DNA from: Delphinus delphis
Taxonomy: Eukaryota > Chordata > Mammalia > Artiodactyla > Delphinidae
Length of the DNA stretch: 64,000 nucleotides
Reading direction: 5' to 3'
Assembly: GCF_949987515.2 (NCBI RefSeq)
Contig: NC_082694.2
Location: 14,253,958-14,317,957 of the forward strand
A program made the position numbers and the translations under genes. Positions 23,236 through 35,296 of this stretch are shown one piece after another; positions within the stretch are counted from its first letter, which is position 1, and each line of letters begins with the position of its first letter. The notes under the pieces were generated by a model. It was given only the letters and a program-made list of their open reading frames with translations, had not been told where the DNA came from and did no database searches.

Positions 23236-24835
23236 CAGGAACATACATACTGATAATAGCCATGAATGTAAATGGATTAAATGCCCCAACCAAAAGACAC
23301 AGACTGGCTGAATGGATAAAAAAATAAGACCCATATATATGCTATCTACAAGAGATCCACATCAGACCTAGGGACACATACAGACTGAAAGTGAAGGGAT
23401 GGAAAAAGATATTTCATGCAGGTGGAAAAAAATATTCCATGCAAATGGAAATCAAAAGGAAGCTGGAGTAGCAATACTCATATCAGATAAAATAGACTTT
23501 AAAATAAAGACTGTTACAAGAGATAAGTAGGGACACTACATAATGATCAAAGGATCAATCCAAGAAGGAGATATAACAATTATAAATGTTTATGCACCCA
23601 ACTTAGGAGCACCTCAATACATAAGGCAAATGCTAACAGCCATGAAAGGAGAAATGTACAGTAACACAATAACTGTAGGGGACTTTAACACCCCACTTAC
23701 ACCAATGGACAGATCAGCCAAACAGAAAATAAATAAGGAAATACAAGCTTTAAATGACACAATAGACCAGATAGATTTAATTGATATTTATAGAACATCC
23801 CACCCAAGAGTGGCAGAATACACTTTCTTCTCAAGTGCACATGGAACATTTTCCAGGATGGATCACATCTTGGGTCACAAACCAAGCCTCAGAAAATTTA
23901 AGAAAATTGAAATCACATCAAGAATCTTTTCTGACCACAGTGCTCTGAGATTGGAAATCAATTACAGGAAAAAAAAACTGCAAAACACACAAATACATGG
24001 AGGCTAAACAGTGTGCTACTAAATAAGCCAGAGATCACTGAGGAAATCGAAGAAGAAATTTAAAAATACATAGAAACAAATGACAACAAAAACACGATAA
24101 ACCAAAAGCTATGGGACGCAGCAAAAGCAGTTCAAAGAGGGAAGTTTATATCAATCTCACCTCAAGAAACAAGAAAAATCTCAAGTAAATAATCTAACCT
24201 TATACTTAAAACAACTAGAGAAAGAAGAACAAAGAAAACCCAAACTCAGTAGAAGGAAAGAAATCATAAAGATCAGAGCAGAAATAAATGAAATAGAAAT
24301 GAAGGACACAAGAGCAAAGATCAATAAAACTAAAAGGTGGTTCTTTGAGAAGATAAACAAAATTGATAAACCCTTAGCCAGACTCATCAATAAAAAAGGG
24401 AGAGGATGCAAATCAATAAAATTAGAAATGAAAATGGAGAAATCATAACTGACACTGCAGAAATACAAAGGATTATAAGAGACCACTACAAACAACTATA
24501 TGCCAATGAAATGGACAACCACAAAGAAATGGACAAATTCTTGGAAAGGTACAATTTTCCAAGACTGAACCAGGAAGAATTAGAAAATATAAACAGACCT
24601 ATCCCAAGTAATGAGATTGAAACCGTTATCAAAAGTCTTCCAACAAACAAAAGTCCAGACCAGATGGCTTCACAGGTGAATTCTATCAAACATTTAGGGA
24701 AGAGCTAACACCAACCCTTCTCAAACTCTTCTGAAAAATTACAGAGAGAGAAACACTCTCAAATTCATCTTACGAAGCCACCATTACCCTGATACCAAAA
24801 CCAGAAAAAGGTATCACAAAAAAAGAAAACTATAG

Positions 24836-25028
24836 GGCTTCCCTGGTGGTGCAGTGGTTGAGAGTCCGCCTGCCGATGTAGGGGACGTGGGTTCGTGCCC
24901 CGGTCAGGGAAGATCCCACATGCCACGGAGCGGCTGGGCCGGTGAGCCATGGCCGCTGAGCCTGCGCGTCCGGAGCCTGTGCTCTGCAACGGGAGAGGTC
25001 ACAACAGTGAGAGGCCCGCGTACCGCAA
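24836..25028 (+). mobile_element. CHR-2-type SINE inserted in L1 ORF2
   Basis: ggcttccctggtggtgcagt head to cccgcgtaccgcaaaa. An 18-bp duplication aaaaaaagaaaactatag lies at 24818-24835 and 25029-25046. Confidence 0.93.
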
Positions 25029-26487
25029 AAAAAAAGAAAACTATAGACCAATATCACTGATGAACATAGATGCAAAAATCCTGAACAAAATACTAGCAAA
25101 TAGAATCCAACAACACATTAAAAGGATCATACACCATGACCAAGTGGGATTTATCCCAAGGATGCAAGGATTCTTCAATATATACAAATCAATCAATGTG
25201 ATACACCACATTAACAAATTAAGGAATAAAAACCATATGATCATCTCAATAGATGCAGAAAAAGCTTTTGACAAAACTCAACACCCTTTTATGATAAAAA
25301 CTCTCTAGAAAATGGGCATAGAGGGAAACTACTCAACATAATAAAGGCCATATATGACAAATGTGCAGCAAGCATCATACTCAATGGTGAAAAACTGAAA
25401 GCATTTCCACTAAGATCAGGAAAAAGACAAGGATGTCCACTCTCGCCACTCTTATTCAACATAGTATTGGAAGTCCTAGCCACGGCAATCAGAGAAGAAA
25501 AAGAAATAAAAGGAATACAAATTGGAAAAGAAGAAGTAAAACTGTCACTGTTTGCAGATGACATGATAGTATATGTAGAAAATCCTAAAGATGCCACCAG
25601 AAAATTACTAGAACTAATCAATGAATTTGATAAAGTTGCAGGATACAAAATGAATGCACAGAAATCTCTAGCATTCCTATACATCAACAACAAAAAGTCA
25701 GAAAGAGAAATTGAGGAAACAATCCCATTTACCATCGCAACAAAAAGAATAAAATACCTAGGAATAAACCTGCCTAAGGAGGTGAAAGACTTGTACTCAG
25801 AAAACTATAAAACACTGATGAAAGAAATCAAAGATGACATAAAAATACAGAGAAATATACCATGTTCTTGGATCGGAAGAATCAATATTGTGAAAATGAC
25901 TATATTACTCAAAACAATCTACAGATTCAATGCAATCCCTATCAAACTACCAATCGCATTCTTCACAGAATTAGAAAAAAATTTTTTACAATTCGTATGG
26001 AAACACAAAAGACCCTGAGTAGCCAAAGCAATCCTGAGAAAGAAAAACAGAGTTGGAGGAATCAGGCTCCCTGACTTCAAACTATGCCACAAAGCTACAG
26101 TAATCAAAACAGTATGGTACTGGCACAAAAATAGAAATATAGAACAATGGTACAGGATAGAATGCCCAGAGATAAACCCAGGCACACATGGTCACCTTAT
26201 CTTTGATAAAGAAGGCAAGAATATATAATGGAGAAAGGACAGCCTCTTCAATAAGTGGTGCTGGGAAAGCTGGACAGCTACATGTAAAAGAATGAAATTA
26301 GAACACTCTCTAACACCATACACAAAAATAAACTCCAAATGGATTAAAGACCTAAATGTAAGGCCAGACACTATAAAACTCTTAGAGGAAAACATAGGCA
26401 GAACACTCTATGACATAAATCACAGCAAGATTCTTTTTGACCCACCTCCTAGAGAAATGGAAATAAAAACAAAAATAAACAAATGGG

Positions 26488-26701
26488 GGCTTCCCTGGTG
26501 GTGCAGTCGTTGATAGTCCGCCTGCCGATGCAGGGGACATGGGTTCGTGCCCCGGTCCGGGAAGATCCCACATGCCGTGGAGCGGCTGGGCCCATGAGCC
26601 ATGGCCGCTGAGCCTGCACATCCGGAGCCTGTGCTCCACAGCGGGAGAGACCACAACAGTGAGAGGCCCGCGTACCGCAAAAAAAAAATATTAGTAATAA
26701 A
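26488..26701 (+). mobile_element. CHR-2-type SINE inserted in L1 ORF2
   Basis: ggcttccctggtggtgcagt head to cccgcgtaccgcaaaaaaaa. A 17-bp duplication aaaaataaacaaatggg lies at 26471-26487 and 26702-26718. Confidence 0.93.
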
Positions 26702-27321
26702 AAAAATAAACAAATGGGACCGAATGAAACTTGAAAGCTTTTGCACAGCAAAGGAAAACCTAAGCACGATGAAAAGACAACCCTCAGAATGGGAGAAAAT
26801 ATTTGCAAACGAAGCAACTGACAAAGGATTAATCTCCCAAATTTACAAGCAACTCATGCAGCTCAATATCAAAAAAACAAACGACCCAATCCCAAAATGG
26901 GCAATCCCAAAAAAACAAACAACCCAATCCCAAAATGCCTAAATAGACATTTCATCAAGGAAGACATACAAATGGACAAGAGGCGCATGAAAAGATGCTC
27001 AACATCACTAATTATTAGAGAGGTGTCAATCAAAACTACAATGAGGTATAACCTCACACCAGTCAGAATGGCCATTAACAAAAAATATAGAAACAATAAA
27101 TGCTGGAAAGGCTGTGGTGAAAAGGAAACCCTCTTGCACTGTTGGTGGGAATGTAAATTGATACAACCACTATGGAAAACAGTATGGAGGTTCCTTAAAA
27201 AACTAAAAATAGAACTACCATATGACCTAGTAATCCCACTACTGAGCATATACCCTGAGAAAACCATCATTCAAAAAGAGACCTGTACCACAATGTTCAC
27301 TGCAACACTATTTACAATAGT

Positions 27322-27565
27322 GTTCGAGCCCTGGTCTGGGAAGATCCCAAAGCTGCAGAGCAACTAAGCCCGTGCGCCACAACTACTGAGCCTGTGTGCC
27401 ACAACTACTGAAGCCCATGCGCCTAGAGCTCGTGCTCCACAACAAGAGAAGGCCGCGCACTGCAAGGAAGAGTAGCCCCCGCTCGCTGCAACTAGAGAAA
27501 GTCCTTGCGCAGCAATGAAGACCCAACACAGCCAGAAATAAATAAATTAAATTAATTAATTAAAA
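27322..27565 (+). mobile_element. CHR-type SINE, long form, 5' truncated at an L1 junction
   Basis: Begins inside the B box (gttcgagccctggtctggga), continues with ccacaactactgagcctg units and gaagacccaacacagccaga, and ends in an AATT-rich tail. About 70 bases of the head are missing and the left neighbour is L1 ORF2. Confidence 0.88.
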
Positions 27566-27666
27566 AGATAAAAACAGGCTGTGGGCCAGATTTGGCCTGT
27601 GAGCGCTACTTTGCCAAACTCGTCCTCATTTATCAGTTAGAAAAATTAAAGTTTTGCATATCAAGT

Positions 27667-27769
27667 TTTTTTTGGTTTTTTTTTGGCCGCGTTGTGCGAC
27701 TTGTGATTGAGCCGGGCCCAAGGCAGTGAAAGCATCGACTCCTAACCACTGGACTGCCAGGGAATTCCC
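27667..27769 (-). mobile_element. Compact tRNA-derived SINE
   Basis: Antisense: T-run, ggccgcgttgtgcgacttgt, actcctaaccactggactgc, cagggaattccc. The B-box region is damaged. 27770-28690 to its right shows nothing I recognise. Confidence 0.82.
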
Positions 27770-28689
27770 AGCGTATCAACTTCTCTTAATGTGAGTTACT
27801 CCAGAGTCGGAGGCTTTCGGGCAGCCTCTCTGCATGTGGTCAACTGCTGCTGTTGAGTTTTAGAGATAGTTTAGTTTAGAGACTCTTTCCCAGACTATTT
27901 TGAAGGAAGGAAATAGTCCCTGCATTTGTTGAACCACAATTCCCTCCTCAGTTTCACTCAGGCAAGTCAGACATGGAGAAATGCTTATTTGTCCTGAACT
28001 GATTTGTCCCCAGGCTGGAAAGTACCCTTTGACCAGAACATACAGCCCTCTGGTGAGGACCCCAGGTCCAGAGGGACAGTGACCGCTCCCCACTACCGAG
28101 GCTGCGATGGGATACTCCGTGCCCTACCTCCCGGTCCTTCTCCTGCCTGTCTCTCACATCAGCCCACACTGGTCTTTTCTTCTTGTCTCTCTCTCTCTGT
28201 CCCAACCCAGCCACCCATCCCTCAGGCCGACCTGGAGCTCCCTGAGACCTGCTAGAGTATCTCCCCTCTCTTCTGTCGGCACACGCTCCCTTCTCTCACC
28301 TCCACCACTAACTGGGGAGTAGGGGGTGGGAGCCAGGTGCACAGTGGGATGGGGGAGCAGTGCAGCAAGTTCTCATGGAGGTCGCGTGAAGGACAAAGGG
28401 GTATCTATAAAGAAAGCATTTGCAGATTCTGCTTCTGTATAAATCTGTTCTTGCTGAGCCGCTGGCTTTGGGCTGCAGAAGAATGTTTTACCCTGTCTAC
28501 CTTCCCATTCGACTGCGGGGTGGAGAGTCCCACAGTGGCAAGCGGCAGCAAAGGCTGTTAGCGTTCAATTCTTGTTCAGGGGTTTGTGAATAATAAATGA
28601 ATAGTGACTCAGCAAAGTTCCTCCCGGGGGCTGAAAAGAGAATTTGTCTGTAGACTCTAGAGTGATCTTTTAAAACGTTAAGGGCATCA

Positions 28690-29165
28690 TGCCTCCCCTT
28701 GCCTCACAGGCTTAGAATAAAATCCAAACTCGTCCCTGCAGCGCACAGGCTCTACCTGCTTCTCCCACCACTCCTTCCCGGGCCTCCACCTTTGCTGCAG
28801 CCTCCCTGGCTTCTTCTTTGTTCCTCCAGCGACCACGCACTTGCCCGCCTCAGGGTATTTGCACTTGCTGTTCCCTCTGCCTGCTGCCTCGTAGGCTCTT
28901 TACTGGAGCTTTTGAATTATTGATTCCCCCCGTTCAGGTCTAGATTTAAATGCTGTTTCCTCTGAGGGGCGACCGCCAACCTCCATTCTAAAGGAGGCAC
29001 GTGCACTCTGCCTGTTAGTCTGTTTATTTCTTGCCCATCCTTTATCACCTCTGCAATCATCCTCTTTATTTACGGGTTTATCATCTTTCTCTAATTTACT
29101 GCTGCATCACAAGTACTTACCGTAGAACCTGGCACGTGGGGCAACTCCCTAGATATTTACTAAAT
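28690..29165 (+). repeat. L2 (LINE-2) 3' fragment
   Basis: gaataaaatccaaactcgtc, ttgcccgcctcagggtattt, gcacttgctgttccctctgc and ttcaggtctagatttaaatg follow the L2 3' region in order. Confidence 0.7.
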
Positions 29166-29307
29166 GAACCAATAAAGGAAATATTTATTCCTTCTCTCAT
29201 CAGGAATAATTGCAACGCAAATGCCCTTCAGTGGGTGAATGCTTAAACAAACCATGGTACATCCACACCATCAATACTACTCAGCAAAGAAAAAGTACAC
29301 ACTTTTT

Positions 29308-29499
29308 AGGGTTTTTTTAAAAAAATATTTATTTATTTGGCTGCACCAGGTCTTAGTTGCCGCACTTGGGATCTTCGTTGCAGCACGCGGGATCTTTTAG
29401 TTGTGGCGTGTGGGATCTAGTTCCCTGACCAGAGATCGAACCCGGGACCCCTGCATTGGGAGCGCAGAGTCTTAGTCACTGGACCACCAGGGGAGTCCC
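29308..29499 (-). mobile_element. tRNA-derived SINE, medium form
   Basis: Antisense: ggctgcaccaggtcttagtt, ccagagatcgaacccgggac, tcttagtcactggaccacca, ggggagtccc. Flanks acacact on both sides suggest a short duplication. Confidence 0.85.
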
Positions 29500-29879
29500 G
29501 GCACACACTGTTGATACATACGACAACTTGCATGGAACCTTAGGGGAACTAAACTGGGTGAATAAAGCCAATTTCAAAAGGTTACATACTGTATGATTCC
29601 ATTTATATAACATTTTTGAAATATCAAAATTATAGTGATAGAGAACAGATTAGCGATTGCCAGGGGTTAAGGACTGTGTAGGGGAGAGTGAATCTTGCAG
29701 CATGGGGAAGCCCTGTGGTGATGGAACAGTTCTGCATCTTGATTGGGGCAGTGGTTACCCAAAGCTACATGGGGGATAAAATTGCACAGAACTATGTACA
29801 CACATATACAAATGAGAGCTTGTAAAAGTGGTGAAGTCTGAACAAGCTCTGTGCATTATACCAATGTCAATTTGCTGGT

Positions 29880-30012
29880 GTTTTTTTCTTTTGGGTTTTT
29901 TTTTGGCTGTACCATGTAACTTGTGGGATCTTAGCTCCCTGACCAGGGATTGAATCTGTGCCCCCTGCAGTGGAAGTGTGGAGTCCTAACCACTGGACCA
30001 CCAGGGAATTCC
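29880..30012 (-). mobile_element. Compact tRNA-derived SINE
   Basis: Antisense: ttggctgtaccatgtaactt to accactggaccaccagggaa. The 12-bp duplication caatttgctggt / caatttgttggt lies at 29868-29879 and 30013-30024 with one mismatch. Confidence 0.88.
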
Positions 30013-30399
30013 CAATTTGTTGGTTTTGGTACTGTACTAGAGGAATTGCAAGACGTTCACTTTGGGGAAACCTGGGTGAAGGGTGCATAGACCTCCCTAT
30101 TCATTTTTTTCCCAACCTCCTGTGAATCCACAATTGTCTCAAATAAGAAATGTTCCCCACAATCAAAAAAAAAAAAAAAAAAAGACAAGCTGAAATGTTT
30201 TTAATATTAAATCTATTTCTACAGGCACTATTATTCTTTAGGCCATTGCAATATAAAGCATATCTAATTCAACTAAAAGCCTCTTCCAAAAATAAGTGAT
30301 CAATGTGTTTTGCCTCTAATATCAATGAACAATTCTTTTGGGATTGGTATTCCTCCCTGGTTAATATCTGTGCTTTACAGATCACACAGGCTTCCACAG

Positions 30400-30560
30400 G
30401 CATCATTTCACTGGAGACTATCAGTACTGAGGTGGTACTTTGATTGATATCTCCATTTTATGGATCAGAAAACCAAAGCTCAGACATAAAAATTATGCAC
30501 CTTAACTAAGAGGTAGAGCATGACTGATTCAGGACCTAGTTCTCCTGATTCCAAATTTCC
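30400..30560 (-). repeat. MIR SINE fragment
   Basis: Antisense MIR: gatatctccattttatggatc, agaaaaccaaagctcagaca, accttaactaagaggtagag. 30184-30936 otherwise shows nothing definable. Confidence 0.5.
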
Positions 30561-30953
30561 CCTCTCCTCTTTTTCCACCAATGACAAACATTTGAATAAC
30601 TGCTTGGAAATCCTAAATTAATCTAAATCTATGCTGATATTCAGACTCTGAAACCTATATCCACTCTCTCCTCTAGAGGGCGGTGGCCTCCCAGACTCAA
30701 CCAGCTCCAAGAGGCTAATTAGCACTGCTTTTTCAAAACTCAAGGTGCACTAACAGAGAAAAGAAAAACGTGTTGCTTGTTGCTCATTTGCAGATGTTTT
30801 CCTTGCAAAACCACATCAAAGCAGGGAAGCCCACCGTGCACTTGGCCGGAGACCAAAGCTCGCTGGCCAATCTGAGAAGTGGCAAGTTCCATCAGGCAGA
30901 AAACCATTTTATCTTCTGGGTCCAGATTCCTCGCTTAAAACTGATGGAGGTGG

Positions 30954-31167
30954 GGCTTCCCTGGTGGCGCAGTGGTTGAGATTCCGTCTGCCGATGCAGG
31001 GGACACGGGTTCGTGCCCCGGTCCGGGAGGATCCCACATGCCGCGGAGCGGCTGGGCCCGTGAGCCACGGCCGCTGAGCCTGCGCGTCCGGAGCCTGTGC
31101 TCCGCAACGGGAGAGGCCACAACAGTGAGAGGCCCGCGGACCGCAAAAAAAAAAAAAAAAAAAAAAA
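30954..31167 (+). mobile_element. CHR-2-type SINE with long poly(A), young-looking
   Basis: ggcttccctggtggcgcagt head to ggcccgcggaccgc, then an uninterrupted A-run of about 27. A perfect 17-bp duplication aaaactgatggaggtgg lies at 30937-30953 and 31168-31184. The body differs little from the other copies here. Confidence 0.95.
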
Positions 31168-31184
31168 AAAACTGATGGAGGTGG

Positions 31185-33003
31185 AACATCCCCCCAGCAG
31201 CAAAGCTCTCTCTAAGCCCCCAGTCAGCTTAGGGAGCCCCCCACTTAAGGAGCCCAGCCCCACGCAGGCCTGATTGGGATGGAAGATGAGTCTCCAAACA
31301 AACCCCATGGACCGTCACTGGGTGCCTTCTAGGTGCAGGGCACGTGGCACATGTGACCTTGGGAGCAGCCCCATCACATTCGGGTACAAAAAAAAGAAAA
31401 TGGGTTTTCATCTTCCTGAAAGGCATTACCAGACATGTGTTCATTTTTTTTTGGAAGAGAAATCAGAAGGGTCATCCTATTAGCCGCTAAGAGTATGTTC
31501 TGCAGGGCATTGCAGGAAACACACAGTAAAGATGGCATAGCCCACCCCCCCACCTCCCCAGAGAGCTCTCTGGGGGATTCCAGCATTCACAACACACAGA
31601 GAACCATCTAGGATCTCCCGGGGAGGAGTCTAGATTTGATCTGAAGGAAGCACGGGATTTACAGGATACAAGTATGGGGGTTGCTGTTCCGGGGAGGGTA
31701 TTTCAGCAAGAGGCACCAAGGACACTTGGCCATCTTCCTGCATGACATTGACATTGTGCTCTTATCCTTCTCCTTGGCTACACCCTGAGCTCCTTGGGGG
31801 CCAGGCCCATGGCTTTCATCTTTATATTCCAAGTGTCTAGCACTGTACCTGGCACATAATAGGCACCGATACCCTTTGAGTGAATGAATGGGTTAGTGTC
31901 TGAGCGACGGAGATTAATCAAGGATTTCTGAGCTGTGGAGGTGACACAATTTTACCTGTGTTTTAGGAATGTCACCTTGACAGCCCTGTGTAAGCCCTGG
32001 CTGTAGGGTGAGAGTTTGGGGATTTGAGCTGGGCATTCTACGTCTGAGAGGATAAGGCAAGTCACTTTCATCTTTCCTCCACTCCCAATTTGACCTCTGG
32101 TCCTGTAAATAAAGAGCCCAATTAAGGCTTGGTGTAAGCTGGAGCTGAAAGACCTCAGGCTCTTTGGAGGTTTCCACTAAAGGTGACAGTTCCCTTCCCA
32201 CTCACTGTGCCTTACAGGAACCTTGGATTTGATAAATACGTGTTGGTTCATTAAATGAAAAGACCTGGGGAATTTCATAACTATGGAGGTGTGGTCATTT
32301 TTCAGTTCATCACATCTATTCTCTCTTCCTATGTTGGAAGAATTCCCCTCCTTATGAATCTTGGTGAGAAGAGCCCACCTCACAGTAAGGAAGCAGAGAC
32401 TCATGAAATTGTTTGCCCAGCCTTTCTTACAGCCAGAGCACTGGCATGGGACCCAAGCTAGCCTACCAGAAGCCCCCAGCTTCCTTGGCTTTAATGAGGT
32501 ACCAGTGATACTATCTCATACCTCGGCCATGAACTTCCGACAGGGCACAAATCACCCAGGTGGACAGGACATCTCTGCAGATATCAGTGACGATCCAGAC
32601 AGCAGACGGCAGATCCAACCCTGCTGCCTAAAGGCCATCGCAAGCTACAGCTCAGCCTCTGCACCTAAGAGATGCCTCAGTAAAGAAGGAGCAGAGCAGA
32701 TACACACCATGGCCGTCCAGCTCAGGGGCACGGCCTTCGACTGACCAGTGAAGACTCCTTGATTCAGTATTTAGACTCTAGGTAATGCTCCCTGTCAAAA
32801 GCTGGAGGGCACTTGAAACTTTTTTCTTATACCAATGGTTTCTGAATGTTCTGAAGAGGTAAAACTTCGAGTTTGTTTCATATTAGAAGGGAGGTTAAAA
32901 GCAAAACGCAGAGGCTAAAAACATAGACCCCAGAATCAAACAAACTAGCATTTGGTTCTAAAATCCTCCAGCTGTGTGACTTTGGTGAGTTCAGTTAATT
33001 GTG
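31185..33003. other. Intergenic, no gene; L2-like piece at about 31740-31895
   Basis: The L2-like piece shows accctgagctccttgggggc, gcactgtacctggcacataa and tgagtgaatgaatggg. ORFs at 32255-32744 have no recognisable family or splice context. The rest is unique-looking. Confidence 0.45.
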
Positions 33004-33015
33004 GCTCTTATTGTT

Positions 33016-33357
33016 TTGTTTTGTTTTAATCAATTTATTTATTCATTTTTGGCTGTGTTGGGTCTTCATGGCTGCACGCGGGCTTTCTCTGGTTGCATTC
33101 GTTGCGGTGCGTGGACCTCTCATTGCTCTGGCTTCTCTCGTTGCGGAGCACGGGCCCTAGGCGCACGGGCTTCAGTAGTTGAGGTGCATGGGCTTCAGTA
33201 GTTGCGGCACGTGAGCTCTAGAGCACAGGCTCAGTAGTTGTGGTGCCCAGGCTTCGTTGCTCCGTGGCATGTGGGATCTTCCTGGACCAGGGATCAAACC
33301 CATGTCCCCTGCATTGGCAGGTGGATTCTTAACCACTGCGCCAGCAGGGAAGCCCCG
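33016..33357 (-). mobile_element. CHR-type SINE, long form
   Basis: Antisense: ggctgtgttgggtcttcatg, accagggatcaaacccatgt, ccactgcgccagcagggaag. The 12-bp duplication gctcttattgtt / gctattattgtt lies at 33004-33015 and 33358-33369 with one mismatch. Confidence 0.88.
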
Positions 33358-33369
33358 CTATTATTGTTA

Positions 33370-34444
33370 TGGTTATTACTATTACTGTCTGGGGAGACTA
33401 TTTGAGGAGGCAGGGTTGGAGAGACGGAGGAGACAGGCTGACTCCAAGAACTGGGCCTGAGCTCCTGGCTGAGCAGAGGCAGACAGTGGAAGAAGGATTA
33501 AGCTTGCTCAGCGTAGCCTTGAGGGCAGAGGACCAACCAATGGTGGAAGCTCGAAGGTGACATATTTGGCCTCAACATAAGACTTTCTAATAATAGTCTG
33601 AAAATCTGCCAGGGTCATTGAGTGGATGGCAAATCTCCAGTATAGGAGGTGTTTAAGCCAAAGGTGGAGAAATACTTGGTGAGCTATTGGAGAGAGGATT
33701 TAATTAGACATTAGATTCGATCGAAAGTTTAAACAAATGAAACTTCCCTTTTAGATGAAACGTACTGTGAAACCCCAGTCAATGCTGTGATTCCCCAAAA
33801 GGCATTCTAAGCCTATGCTCAGAACACCGGTGAAGTGGGAGGAGGGAGAGAGAAAAGTTCCACTTGAATAAACGCAGCTAGAATGTTTCCATCAGCAAAA
33901 CTAGAAATGAGCTACTTTAATGTCAGTGATTAAAATCCAGTTGTATGTAGGCATGGAGGCATCACAATCTTCTCAGTATTCGGGGCCTTTAAAGTCTTAA
34001 TCTGGTCCTGAGCTCATTATAACAAACAGATCAAAGCAGAGCTGCTTCAGAGACGGCAGAAGTAAGAGCCAGGAGCCCCTCCCCACAGGCCTCCCACTGA
34101 GGCCCCTGCAGGGACTCTGAGGACCCCTAGAGAGTCATGGAGCCCAGCCTGAAGAATCCTAGAGCATCCTTCTAGTCCTGGGATTAGGGAGAGGTCCTCC
34201 CTTCTTGACACACGGGCTCAAGTCAAGCTCCACTTACAGTTTCATCTGTGATATTATTTCATTTTAATTTGCTGAGTAAATTTAACTTTTCAATCTTTTC
34301 CCCATATCTATTATCTTAGTTTACTCTCATAACATTTCTTGAGGGAGGTTGAAGGATTCCTCTTTTTGTATTATAGGTAAGGTAACACGTCTCAATCACA
34401 CAACATTTTTTTTAAGTGGAGAATTTCTAACACACAGAAAGTCT
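33370..34444. other. Intergenic, no gene or clear repeat
   Basis: Just over 1 kb with no recognisable element and no ORF with family resemblance. Confidence 0.5.
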
Positions 34445-34565
34445 GGAACTTCCCTGGTGGTCCAGTGGTTAAGACTCCTTGCTTCCACTGCAGGGGGGTT
34501 TGATCCCTGCTCATGGAACTAAGATCCTGCATGCCGTGTGGTGTTGCCAAAACAAAATAAAACAA
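34445..34565 (+). mobile_element. Compact tRNA-derived SINE
   Basis: ggaacttccctggtggtcca head, ctccttgcttccactgcagg, ggaactaagatcctgcatgc, AAAC-rich tail. Duplication unclear (acagaaag on both sides). Confidence 0.85.
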
Positions 34566-34680
34566 ACCAAGAACAAAAAGTGAACAGAAAGGTATGATGA
34601 ACCCCCAAGTATCCATTATCCAACCCCAATAACCATCAAACCCTGGCCAGTTTGACCTTATCTATGTCCTCTTTCTGGTT

Positions 34681-34878
34681 TTTTTTTTTTTTTTTTTTTG
34701 CGGTACGCGGGCCTCTCACTGGTTGCGGAGCACAGGCTCCGGACGTGCAGGCTCAGCGGTCATGGCTCACGGGCCCAGCCGCTCCGCGGCATGTGGGATC
34801 TTCCCAGACTGGGGCACGAACCCGTGTCCCCTGCATCGGCAGGCAGACTCTCAACCACTGCGCCACCAGGGAAGCCCA
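34681..34878 (-). mobile_element. CHR-2-type SINE with a small internal deletion
   Basis: Antisense: T-run, gcggtacgcgggcctctcac, then directly tggttgcggagcacaggct. The gttgtggcctctcccg stretch found in sister copies is missing. Duplication atgtcctctttctggtt lies at 34664-34680 and 34879-34895. Confidence 0.93.
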
Positions 34879-34959
34879 ATGTCCTCTTTCTGGTTTTACT
34901 TGAAGCAAACCCCAGCCATCATACCATTTCATCCACAAATATTTCAGTGTATATCTTTA

Positions 34960-35280
34960 TTTTTTTAAATAACTTTATTTATTTATTTATTTTTGGCTGC
35001 ATTGGGTCTTCATTGCTGCGCACGGGCTTTCTCTAGTTGCGGTGAGCAGGGGCTCCTCTTCACTGTGGTGCACGGGCTTCTCATTGCAGTGGCTTCTCGT
35101 TGTAGAGGATGGGTTCTACCTGCACAGGCTTCAGTAGTTGTGGCACATGGGCTCAATAGTTGTGGCGCACGGGAGCTTAGTTGCTCCGAGGCATGTGGAA
35201 TCTTCCCGTACCAGGGTTTGAACCCGTGTCGCCTGCATTGTCAGGCAGATTCCTAACCACTGTGCCACCAGGGAAGTCCC
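34960..35280 (-). mobile_element. CHR-type SINE, long form
   Basis: Antisense with a (TTTA)n tail, ggctgcattgggtcttcatt and gtgccaccagggaagtccc. A perfect 16-bp duplication tcagtgtatatcttta lies at 34944-34959 and 35281-35296. Confidence 0.93.
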
Positions 35281-35296
35281 TCAGTGTATATCTTTA

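Larger units (their letters stand above)
20913..27321 (+). mobile_element. Near-complete L1, decayed, three SINE insertions, 3' end missing
   Basis: About 5.8 kb of L1 once the SINEs at 22397, 24836 and 26488 are removed. It starts in an L1 5' end (gtcaagatggtggtgtggga), followed by a GC-rich 5' UTR (to about 22140) with an imperfect duplication. ORF1 remnants follow (about 22150-23235), then ORF2 remnants (about 23240-27321) with endonuclease, reverse transcriptase and Cys-rich regions in order. It ends abruptly at 27321 before the ORF2 stop and 3' UTR, against a headless SINE. A short tandem duplication (period about 38) lies at 26873-26937. Confidence 0.92.
23240..27321 (+). pseudogene. 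L1 ORF2 remnant (endonuclease-reverse transcriptase)
   Basis: The endonuclease region is at about 23260-23985, with VGDFNT and SDHSALRLEI catalytic motifs. The reverse transcriptase is at about 24600-25730, with [10 protein letters not shown] (motif A, about 25246) and FADDMIVY (motif C, about 25550). The C-terminal zinc-knuckle region is at about 27100-27200 ([18 protein letters not shown]). Several in-frame stops (for example near 23326 and 24002), frameshifts and two SINEs inactivate it. It is cut off about 70 codons before the usual end. Confidence 0.88.
29185..30183 (+). mobile_element. L1 3' end with poly(A), two SINEs inserted
   Basis: aaatgcccttcagtgggtga, atactgtatgattccattta, gagaacagattagcgattgc, gatggaacagttctgcatct, then a poly(A) run at about 30165-30183. 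SINEs interrupt it at 29308 and 29880. Confidence 0.75.

Noticed and set aside
30954..31167. tRNA gene-like A and B boxes
   Set aside because: They belong to tRNA-derived SINE heads. No cloverleaf-forming functional tRNA gene was seen.
32255..32744. Overlapping plus-strand ORFs of 68 and 127 codons
   Set aside because: No motif, no splice context and no codon pattern distinguishing them from chance.
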